Source: Longimicrobiales bacterium
GTDB taxonomy: Bacteria > Gemmatimonadota > Gemmatimonadetes > Longimicrobiales > Gaopeijiaceae
Reading direction: 5' to 3'
DNA: 6,016 bases
Assembly: GCA_022428035.1 (NCBI GenBank)
Contig: JAKMDG010000091.1
Span: 1 to 6,016 of the forward strand
The notes below the pieces were generated by a model. It had not been told where the DNA came from, did not search any database, and saw only the letters and a program-made list of their open reading frames with translations. A program made the position numbers and the translations under genes. Position 1 is the stretch's first letter. Each line of letters opens with the position of its first letter. Positions 1-6,016 of this stretch are shown here, piece by piece.

Positions 1-2035
1 AACCTCTCGTTTGCCCACTCTCGACATTGGCGATCTGGATGCGCCCAGAGGCCAGATAGACGACCTCGCGTCCATCCGGCATGAACAGCGGGCGACTCTT
101 GGAGCCAGCCGTGGACGTGAGCTGCCGGGTGACCCGTGGGCCGTCGTCCTCAGGATCCACGGAGTACACATAGAGGTTCTGCTGCCCCTCCGCAGCGGCA
201 TTGAACACCAACGTTTTGCCGTCCGGACTGAGTGTCATCGTCCCGACATCGACGCCAATCGGGAGCAGGGTCAGGCGGCGACGGATGCCATCGAAGTTCG
301 GCGTCACCGGTTCATTCACTCCGGCGCCGTCCGACCCTTCATCACCGGTTGGATCCTCGTCCTCCTCTTCGAAGAGCTCGGCGAAGCGATCTTCTCTGAA
401 GAGCGGTGCCCTCGGTACGAGATCGACGGCCGCGACCTGACCCACCTGCGTGCGGTGCTGCGTATCGAAGTAGAGCGTCTCACCGTTCGGCGCCCAGGCG
501 ATCGAGCCAGCGGACGAATTCGCTAGCTCGGACGCCCTCCGCGCCTCACCACCCATGGCCGGCGCGAGCCAGACGTTCGAGAACATGCGGGCGTCGGTGG
601 AGAGCCAGGCCAGCCACTCCCCGTCCGGGGACCATACCAGGGGTTCGGATAGACTGAACGGGTAGACCCAGAGTTGACCTTCGGCCACGAGACGATCGTC
701 GCCGGACTCCAGGTCGTGCACCCGGATCTGTCGTCCGTCCCTCGCGTAAGCGACGGCGTCGCCATCGGGCGAGAAACGAGGCGTGATGTCGACCCCGTCC
801 GCATCCGTCAGACGTGTTTCGGTGTTTGAGCCGAAGTCATACAGGAAGAGACTCGGCACCCCATCCCGCCGCGACACATAGGCGATTCGTCGCGAGTCCG
901 GCGCCCAGGTGATCTCTGATTCAGCGGCGACACTTCGGGTCACACGGGTCGCCTGCCCGCCATCTTCAATCGAGACAGCAAAGACCTCGCCGCGGGCGGT
1001 GAACGCGACCTTCTCGCCGTCCGGTGAGAGAGAGAGATCTCCGAAACCACGGTTCAGACTCAGCTCTTCCGGGATCGGCGTCTGAACGGCCCCCATCAGC
1101 TCGATGTCGACCGGAGTCGGCGTCCCTCCGGGAAGCTGCATCGACCAGATCTCGAAGTCCCGCTCGAACACGACCAGATCCGTGTCCGCACTGATGCGGG
1201 GGAACAGCAGCCGGCCGTCCGTGAAGGTCGTCAACGCCCTGGCCTCGCCTCCCGCGGTCGACTGGGTCCAGAGGTTCTCCGTTCCGGAACGGTCGGACAC
1301 ATAGACGACATCATCGCCATCACGGGTCCACATGGGCTGCACGCTCTTCGAGCCTGAGGCCGAGAGCTGCCGATAGGTTGGCCGGTCTCCCGACGTGACC
1401 AACCAGATCTCGGCTTCGTCGATGTGGCTGTGCCCGTTTCTCCACCACTGGCTCTGGGCCATGCGGGCATTTGCTGCGATCGCGATCGTGGAGCCGTCCG
1501 GTGAGATCGCCGCATGGAATTCAGGCGAATATTCGTCCGCGAGCACCTTCACCGGGGTGCCGCCGGAGGACTGGATACTCCAGATATCAGGTTGGCCACC
1601 CGGATCGTGTCGCCCGTCGGCAAAAAGGATCAGCTCACCATCGGGGGACCACGCGTCCAGTTCCTCGTTTCCGTCACCGTAGGTGAGACGCATGACGGTT
1701 CCGAAGGTCAGGTCCATCACGTAGATGTCGTTGTCGCCGGCCCGATTCGAAACGAATGCAAGCCGGGTCCCATCTGGAGAGTAAAGCGGAGCACTTTCGT
1801 CAGCCGCGTGGGCCACCAGGATTCGTGCGGCGCCCCCCGTGGAGAGAACGGTCCAGATGTCGCCACCGCTCACGAACGCGATCTCCGAACCGTCCGGTGA
1901 CACAGTCGGCTGGTACAGAGACGGCCGAGCGTCCTGCGCATCCAGTTCAGGCGCCATGCCTGGCGTGATCAGGACGGCGAGCGAAACGGCGAAACCGCAC
2001 GCAGACCGGAGCACGCTCTTCGATAACCGCTTCAT
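1..2035 (-). CDS. Exported Tricorn-like S41 protease, N-terminal beta-propeller part (partial, runs off left edge)
   Basis: This is a partial gene: 678 codons read from ATG at 2035-2033 with no stop before the left edge. The start is supported by AGGAG (2048-2044) 8 nt upstream; another ATG overlapping that site is out of frame. Residues 1-33 look like a Sec signal peptide (MKRLSKSVLR, then a hydrophobic stretch, with likely cleavage after LDA33). The rest is a series of PD40/TolB-type propeller blades with repeated SPDG turns (for example residues 46-49, 86-89, 130-133 and 178-181), each followed by hydrophobic strands and patterns such as GGDIW or DIYVMD. Blade order and phrases such as EFHAAISPDG, LSLSPDGEKVAFTARGEVF and FDGIRRRLTLLPIGVDVG resemble the propeller half of Tricorn proteases, which feeds peptides to a C-terminal PDZ plus S41 serine protease core. 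That core (about 400 residues in the family) would lie outside the window, so protease activity is inferred. An acidic linker sits near residues 553-570. The main alternative is a PD40-amidohydrolase fusion. Confidence 0.78.
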   Translation of the reverse strand, partial: MKRLSKSVLRSACGFAVSLAVLITPGMAPELDAQDARPSLYQPTVSPDGSEIAFVSGGDIWTVLSTGGAARILVAHAADESAPLYSPDGTRLAFVSNRAGDNDIYVMDLTFGTVMRLTYGDGNEELDAWSPDGELILFADGRHDPGGQPDIWSIQSSGGTPVKVLADEYSPEFHAAISPDGSTIAIAANARMAQSQWWRNGHSHIDEAEIWLVTSGDRPTYRQLSASGSKSVQPMWTRDGDDVVYVSDRSGTENLWTQSTAGGEARALTTFTDGRLLFPRISADTDLVVFERDFEIWSMQLPGGTPTPVDIELMGAVQTPIPEELSLNRGFGDLSLSPDGEKVAFTARGEVFAVSIEDGGQATRVTRSVAAESEITWAPDSRRIAYVSRRDGVPSLFLYDFGSNTETRLTDADGVDITPRFSPDGDAVAYARDGRQIRVHDLESGDDRLVAEGQLWVYPFSLSEPLVWSPDGEWLAWLSTDARMFSNVWLAPAMGGEARRASELANSSAGSIAWAPNGETLYFDTQHRTQVGQVAAVDLVPRAPLFREDRFAELFEEEDEDPTGDEGSDGAGVNEPVTPNFDGIRRRLTLLPIGVDVGTMTLSPDGKTLVFNAAAEGQQNLYVYSVDPEDDGPRVTRQLTSTAGSKSRPLFMPDGREVVYLASGRIQIANVESGQTRG

Positions 2036-2080
2036 CTCGTCATCTCCTGTTCACCAGCCGCATGTTCTCGGGAGGCATCG

Positions 2081-2109
2081 ACAATACGTGCCCAGCAGAT
2101 CGGGACCAA
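2081..2109 (-). promoter_or_regulatory. Candidate sigma70-type promoter for the Tricorn-like gene
   Basis: Read on the minus strand, TTGGTC (2109-2104) is separated by exactly 17 nt from TATTGT (2086-2081). These match the -35 and -10 consensus at 3 of 6 and 4 of 6 positions. The predicted start of transcription near 2074 gives a leader of about 39 nt before the ATG at 2035, with room for the AGGAG ribosome site. The position, just downstream of the terminator hairpin at 2204-2234, fits an independent transcription unit. The match is moderate and no operator was recognised. Confidence 0.4.
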
Positions 2110-2203
2110 TGGGCGAACAGACGGAGGACGCGCTCCAGCAGACGGATACCGCGCTCGATGAGCCGGCCCCATGCACCAGTTTGCGCAGGGGTCTTCAAGC
2201 AGA

Positions 2204-2234
2204 ACGCCCCCGCCCGACGATCGGGCGGAGGCGT
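2204..2234 (-). terminator. Hairpin terminator after the amidohydrolase gene
   Basis: Two 14-nt arms (2204-2217 and 2221-2234) surround a 3-nt loop. Thirteen pairs are Watson-Crick. The remaining pair is a C-A mismatch in a plus-strand transcript but a tolerated G-U wobble in a minus-strand transcript, so the fold favours the minus strand. The hairpin begins 45 nt after the TGA stop of the amidohydrolase. The RNA after it reads UCUGCUU (plus a U at the base of the stem), which is a poor U tract, so termination may be partial or factor-assisted. Confidence 0.68.
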
Positions 2235-2279
2235 CCTGTTGCGGGATGACCGCCGGACGATAGCGACGGGGCTAGATGC

Positions 2280-3914
2280 TCAACCGCCCTGCTCGGAAAC
2301 CGGGTTCGCCTGCGCCTCGCGCACCATCTCACGAACGTCCTCGAGGAGCTGACGGGCATCGTACACGATCCCATCCTTGATCGTGTACGTGATGCCGCCC
2401 ACGCGCTCCACCTCGCCCGTGTCGTCGTTGAGACGCGGGGTCCCGGTGCCGTACAGCACCTTGAGGTTTGCGAGCGGGTTCTCCGGCACCACGATCATGT
2501 CGGCCTTCGCGCCCACTTCGAGCACGCCGAACTGCAGGTCATTCTCCATCCCCTTCGGCTTGTGGAGCTGCAGGGCGCCATGGTACGTGGCCGCCCGTAT
2601 CACCTCGAGTGGATTGAACCCCGCCTCGCGCAGAAGCTCGAGCTCACGGATGTAGTCAAAGCCGTACAGCTTGTAGATGAAGCCGGAATCGGACCCGGTG
2701 GTCACGATGCCACCCGCATTCTTGTAGTCGTTCAGGAACGTCATCCACTTCCGGTAGAACTGCTGCCAGTGGTACTCGTCCTCAGACGTCCAGTAGAACC
2801 AGTACGAACCGTGGGCCTGACGGCTCGGCTGATAGAAATCCCACTGGCTGGGCAGCGTGTACTCCTCGTGCCACTCGGCCTCACGTGCGCGCATGACGTC
2901 ACGGCTCGCCTCGTAAATCGTCATCGTCGGGTCGATCGCGAAATCCAGCTCGAGGAAGCGCTCGATCAACTCGTTCCACGCTTCGGAGCCGGGCTCGGCC
3001 GATTGGTTCCAGAGCCGACCCACCTGACCGAAACGATGCTGCTCGTTCTGGTAGTTGTAGTCGGCCGGGAAGTCCTGGATGGTCTGACCCTCGAACAGAG
3101 CCTCGAAGAGACCGTAGTAGTGGGTCATCATGTCGAGCCCGAGCTCAGCCGCATCGAGGGCGTTCATCCGTGCCACCCCGGTCTGAGCGAGGTGGGCGAC
3201 GGTACCGAGGCCGTGCTGATGCGCCTCGTCGATCAGGGCTTCCATGATCGCCGGCGGATACGACGTGAGCTTCAGGCCGTCGATCTGTGCGCCGTCCACG
3301 TCGACGTTCGCTGCCCAGCGCACCCACTCGCGCGCCATCTCCGGGGACGTCACCGGACCACGGTCCCATGCCTCACCCGGTCGGACGTACACGAACATCC
3401 GAGGTGCGACGATTTCGTTGGCCTCGGCCAGGGCCTTCTGCTCCAGGGACCACATCATCGGACCGAAACCCACACCGCGGGCCGTCGTGACGCCGTTGCC
3501 CATCCAGAGCTTATGCGTGTACTCGGCCTGCGGTGCCTTTCCCGGACCTCCCGTGTGGACGTGCATGTCGACAAGCCCGGGCAGGATGTACATGCCGGAG
3601 ACGTCGATCTCCTGCGTCGCGCCACCGGGGCGGCGCTCCTCGTTGATCGGGGCCATCGGGAAGCCGACGGCCCGGATCTCTACGATTCGGTCGTTCTCCA
3701 CCACGATGTCGACCGGGCCCAGAGGAGGGCTGCCCGCACCATCGATGTACGTCCCACCCCTAAGGATCAGACGCTCGTGAGGCCCGTCACCTTCGTCTGC
3801 ACGGCGAGGATTGGTGTCTTCCATTCCGCTCTGCTGTGCGGCGATACCGGTGCTCAGGACCAGAACAGCGGCGACTGCTCCCAGAAGCTGTCCCAGCGGA
3901 GAGTGCGTCTTCAT
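2280..3914 (-). CDS. Exported metal-dependent amidohydrolase (imidazolonepropionase/prolidase-like)
   Basis: This is a complete 544-residue gene ending in TGA. The ATG at 3914 is preceded by GGAGG (3930-3926, 11 nt away) and GAGG (3922-3919, 4 nt away). Residues 1-26 form a signal peptide with likely cleavage after GIAA26; there is no lipobox cysteine, so the product is probably periplasmic or secreted. A short composite beta domain (about 47-111 and 460-520, the latter holding GVLEVGAKADMIVV) flanks an amidohydrolase TIM barrel. Expected binuclear metal ligands are all visible: H118 and H120 in DMHVH, K215 in IDGLKLTS (candidate carboxylated lysine), H241 in TVAH, H265 in MMTH and D409 in TTGSDS. 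This pattern fits the COG1228-type group, which hydrolyses C-N bonds in cyclic amides or dipeptides; the actual substrate cannot be read from sequence. Residues 348-397 are unusually aromatic. A terminator follows, and the downstream Tricorn-like gene appears to have its own promoter. Confidence 0.9.
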   Translation of the reverse strand: MKTHSPLGQLLGAVAAVLVLSTGIAAQQSGMEDTNPRRADEGDGPHERLILRGGTYIDGAGSPPLGPVDIVVENDRIVEIRAVGFPMAPINEERRPGGATQEIDVSGMYILPGLVDMHVHTGGPGKAPQAEYTHKLWMGNGVTTARGVGFGPMMWSLEQKALAEANEIVAPRMFVYVRPGEAWDRGPVTSPEMAREWVRWAANVDVDGAQIDGLKLTSYPPAIMEALIDEAHQHGLGTVAHLAQTGVARMNALDAAELGLDMMTHYYGLFEALFEGQTIQDFPADYNYQNEQHRFGQVGRLWNQSAEPGSEAWNELIERFLELDFAIDPTMTIYEASRDVMRAREAEWHEEYTLPSQWDFYQPSRQAHGSYWFYWTSEDEYHWQQFYRKWMTFLNDYKNAGGIVTTGSDSGFIYKLYGFDYIRELELLREAGFNPLEVIRAATYHGALQLHKPKGMENDLQFGVLEVGAKADMIVVPENPLANLKVLYGTGTPRLNDDTGEVERVGGITYTIKDGIVYDARQLLEDVREMVREAQANPVSEQGG

Positions 3915-4046
3915 GATTCCTCATTCCTCCAGATGCCCTTCGTACGCGCGTGGCCCGACTCCGTCCGAGCTACGCAGAGAGTCGAGAAGATCAGTGAGGT
4001 ACGATGATCGCGCTACGGTGAGCATCGCGACAACAGGCGCTCCACG

Positions 4047-4081
4047 GCGTTCGTTCGGTGCACTTCAAGCAACGAAGGCGC
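4047..4081. repeat. Imperfect inverted repeat in the divergent intergenic region
   Basis: TTCGTT (4050-4055) and AACGAA (4071-4076) are perfect inverted copies with a 15-nt spacer, extended by GCG (4047-4049) and CGC (4079-4081) across a 2-nt bulge. It lies between the divergent start codons of the amidohydrolase and ligA, just upstream of a TTGAC element. It could be an operator half-site pair or a weak hairpin, but such short repeats also arise by chance in GC-rich DNA. The rest of 3915-4046 shows no convincing promoter for the amidohydrolase. Confidence 0.25.
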
Positions 4082-4085
4082 GATA

Positions 4086-4115
4086 TTGACGGGCCTTTGA
4101 AGATTATGTGACTGT
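4086..4115 (+). promoter_or_regulatory. Possible ligA promoter giving a leaderless or near-leaderless mRNA
   Basis: TTGACG (4086-4091) matches the -35 consensus at 5 of 6 positions. There is no good -10 at standard spacing: an 18-nt spacer gives GACTGT (4110-4115), which matches poorly but would place the transcript start almost exactly at the GTG at 4122. An AT-rich patch, GATTAT (4102-4107), is a better -10 by sequence but is only 10 nt from TTGACG. The call rests mainly on the -35 and on the absence of a ribosome site. Confidence 0.25.
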
Positions 4116-4121
4116 GCGCCC

Positions 4122-6016
4122 GTGACCGACGCGACCCATGACATCCCGGACGAGCTCCTCAAGGAGGTCGAAACCCTCCGAGTTGAGCTGAGGCGTCATT
4201 CGTACCTCTACTACCACGAGGCACGTCCGGAGATCGGCGACGCGGAGTACGACGAGCTGTTTCGAAGACTCCAGGCACTCGAGAGGCAGTATCCAGCCCT
4301 GGAGTCCCCGGACTCGCCGACCAAGCGGGTCGGTGCTCCTCCGCAGGCCAGGTTCGAGACGGTCGAGCACGTGGCCCCGCTGCTGTCTCTCGATTCGTCA
4401 GAGAAGGCCGAGGACTTTGTCCGCTTCGACGAGCGCGTGCGTCGAGCACTCGGAGAGGGCGTCACCCCCAGATATATCCTCGAACCCAAGCTGGATGGAG
4501 CGTCGATCGAGCTTGTGTACGAGGAGGGTGTACTCACGCGAGCCGTCACTCGCGGAAATGGTCAGCAGGGCGAGGGTGTGACCGAGAACATCCGGACCAT
4601 CTCGACCGTTCCGCTCCGTCTTCGGACCGACGTCCGACCGGCACCGGCACTTCTATCCCTTCGTGGCGAAGTACTGATGTACATCTCGGACTTCGCCGAC
4701 TTCAACGCACGACTGGCTGAAGCAGACATCGAACCGTACGCGTCCCCGCGGAACTCGGCCGCGGGATCAATCCGCCAGCTGGACTCTCGAGTGACAGCGT
4801 CACGTAAGCTCGACGTTCTGGTGTATGACGTTCTTGCCGTGGACGGCACGTTCTTCGACTCCGACACTGCCGGGGTCGAGGCGATTCGGGAGTGGGGCTT
4901 CAGCGTGCCCGAACGCATTCAGACGGTGACAACGGTCGATGAGGTGCTCGCGTACCATGCGGCGTTCGAGAGCGATCGCGACGAGCTCGACTACGAAATC
5001 GACGGGGTGGTGATCAAGCTCGACGATCTCGCTGCTCGAAGAGCGATGGGGGCTACGTCACACCACCCCCGTTGGGCGATGGCACTGAAGTTCGCGCCCC
5101 GCCAGGAGGTAACGGTCATCGAGAAGATCGATATCCAGGTCGGTCGAACCGGTGTCCTCACACCCGTAGCGTGGCTTCGGCCGGTGGTTGTCGGGGGTGT
5201 GACGGTGTCGCGCGCCTCGCTCCACAATCGGGAGGAGCTCAGACGGAAAGACCTGCGCGAAGGCGACACCGTTCGGATCCAGCGAGCCGGCGACGTGATC
5301 CCGCAAGTCGTCGAGGTCATCGAGCATCACGACGAGCGTGCCGAGCCCTTCGAGATGCCCGACCGGTGCCCGGTCTGCGACACGGAGGTTCACCCGGACG
5401 GGCCGCGAACCGTCTGCCCGAATCGGTTCGGCTGCAGCGCGCAGCTCAAAGGTCGAATCATCCACTTCGGGTCCCGCTCCGCACTCGACATCGAGGGTCT
5501 GGGCGAAGAGACCGCAAACCTTCTCGTAGATCGTGGCATGGTGACGCAGCTCGCGGAGCTCTTCGACGTCACCCCGGACCAGCTCGTTGACCTGGAAGGG
5601 TTCGGTGACAAATCGGCCTCTGCGCTGGTCGATGCGATCGCAGCGACCCGTACGCCGGACCTCAGACGGTTCCTGATCGCGCTCGGTATCCCAGAGGTCG
5701 GTGTGACCGTTGCTCGCACCCTGGCCGAACGATTCGGCTCGTTCACCGCGATTCGATCTGCCACGATCGACGAGCTCGTGGAGATCGACGGTATCGGTCC
5801 GCGCATGTCCGAGGCGATCACGGACTTCTTCGCCGACGAGCGGAACGCCGCTGCAGTCGATGCCGTGCTCGCCCGCGGCGTAGAACCGCAGACCATCGAA
5901 GTCATTGCGGCGGACCTTCCCGACCTGGGCACGGCCGTATTCACCGGAGCGATTCCTGCACCGCGTGTGGTCGCGGAGACGGCGTGGCGCTCGGTGGGTG
6001 GGAGCACGTCCGGATC
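4122..6016 (+). CDS. ligA: NAD+-dependent DNA ligase LigA (partial, cut in the BRCT domain)
   Basis: LigA seals nicks in double-stranded DNA in replication and repair, using NAD+ to form a lysyl-AMP intermediate in the cytoplasm. The window holds 631 residues and then ends. GTG at 4122 is the only plausible start: an in-frame stop lies at 4098-4100, no start codon lies between, and the next in-frame ATG is residue 186. Domain Ia (about 1-77) has the NMN-binding residues Y30, Y31, D40, Y43 and D44. The nucleotidyltransferase domain has KLDG with active-site K123, then E183, R210 and R218 in PRNSAAGSIRQLD, Y235, D294 and K299 in DGVVIKLD, and K323. An OB fold follows (about 326-410), then a zinc finger (C416, C419, C432, C438), four helix-hairpin-helix motifs (454-472, 488-506, 521-539, 552-570) and the BRCT start (AVFTG, about 605). 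With about 50 residues missing, the full length would be close to the usual 670-690. Odd points are RGNG where RGDG is usual (N146) and GEG where GED is usual (G152). There is no Shine-Dalgarno. Confidence 0.97.
   Translation, partial: MTDATHDIPDELLKEVETLRVELRRHSYLYYHEARPEIGDAEYDELFRRLQALERQYPALESPDSPTKRVGAPPQARFETVEHVAPLLSLDSSEKAEDFVRFDERVRRALGEGVTPRYILEPKLDGASIELVYEEGVLTRAVTRGNGQQGEGVTENIRTISTVPLRLRTDVRPAPALLSLRGEVLMYISDFADFNARLAEADIEPYASPRNSAAGSIRQLDSRVTASRKLDVLVYDVLAVDGTFFDSDTAGVEAIREWGFSVPERIQTVTTVDEVLAYHAAFESDRDELDYEIDGVVIKLDDLAARRAMGATSHHPRWAMALKFAPRQEVTVIEKIDIQVGRTGVLTPVAWLRPVVVGGVTVSRASLHNREELRRKDLREGDTVRIQRAGDVIPQVVEVIEHHDERAEPFEMPDRCPVCDTEVHPDGPRTVCPNRFGCSAQLKGRIIHFGSRSALDIEGLGEETANLLVDRGMVTQLAELFDVTPDQLVDLEGFGDKSASALVDAIAATRTPDLRRFLIALGIPEVGVTVARTLAERFGSFTAIRSATIDELVEIDGIGPRMSEAITDFFADERNAAAVDAVLARGVEPQTIEVIAADLPDLGTAVFTGAIPAPRVVAETAWRSVGGSTSG

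Noticed and set aside
11..526. A 171-codon plus-strand open frame opposite the Tricorn-like gene
   Set aside because: The opposite strand reads continuous PD40 repeats through this stretch; the plus-strand translation shows no family features and no good ribosome site.
1..2035. SPDG repeats considered as a DNA-level tandem repeat
   Set aside because: The repeats are conserved only as short protein motifs at irregular spacing; the DNA between them is not repetitive.
1839..2249. A plus-strand open frame spanning the start of the Tricorn-like gene and the intergenic region
   Set aside because: It crosses the signal peptide, the candidate promoter and the terminator hairpin, has no ribosome site that I can see, and its product has no recognisable features.
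2562..4007. A 481-codon open frame on the plus strand, antisense to the amidohydrolase
   Set aside because: It lies almost wholly opposite a gene with clear catalytic motifs, signal peptide and ribosome site. Its translation is rich in Arg, Val, Leu and His without recognisable motifs, as expected for the reverse strand of a GC-biased gene, and its 3' end runs into the intergenic region.
5390..6007. A 205-codon minus-strand open frame opposite the end of ligA
   Set aside because: It is Ser/Arg/Thr-rich and opposite the zinc finger, helix-hairpin-helix and BRCT parts of LigA, which are clearly coding on the plus strand.
5935..6016. Suspected frameshift or decay in the LigA BRCT domain, because the usual TR-E-A wording after FTG is missing
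   Set aside because: The reading frame stays open, the spacing from the TG to the GG turn (16 residues) is close to normal, and the A-I-P-A-P-R wording looks like a clade variant rather than damage.

Overview
The window is high-GC bacterial DNA with three protein-coding genes. Two are on the minus strand and one is divergent on the plus strand. The two outer genes run off the window ends. The most likely source is Gemmatimonadota or a similar high-GC environmental phylum. That is an inference from the gene style: an exported Tricorn-type beta-propeller protease, an exported imidazolonepropionase-like amidohydrolase, and a LigA with the wording EPKLDGASIE and PRNSAAGSIRQLD. No rRNA or other taxonomic marker is present.

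Positions 1-2035 (minus) hold the first 678 residues of a large exported protein. It has a signal peptide followed by many PD40/TolB-type propeller blades, and it resembles the N-terminal part of a Tricorn-like S41 protease. Its catalytic part would lie past the left edge. Positions 2036-2279 hold a candidate promoter for that gene and a strong hairpin terminator for the gene upstream, so the two minus-strand genes look like separate transcription units. Positions 2280-3914 (minus) encode a complete exported metal-dependent amidohydrolase with a full set of metal ligands. Positions 3915-4121 are a short divergent intergenic region. Positions 4122-6016 (plus) encode 631 residues of NAD+-dependent DNA ligase (LigA), cut inside its C-terminal BRCT domain.

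The two exported enzymes could both act on peptides or peptide-like compounds outside the cytoplasm, but nothing here proves a shared pathway. The ligase is a housekeeping DNA replication and repair enzyme that is merely adjacent. I see no mobile element, CRISPR array, tRNA, rRNA or clear new system. The points most worth a second look are the lack of a Shine-Dalgarno at the forced GTG start of ligA, two acidic-residue changes in a conserved LigA motif, an aromatic-rich stretch in the amidohydrolase, and an acidic linker between propeller blades in the Tricorn-like protein.
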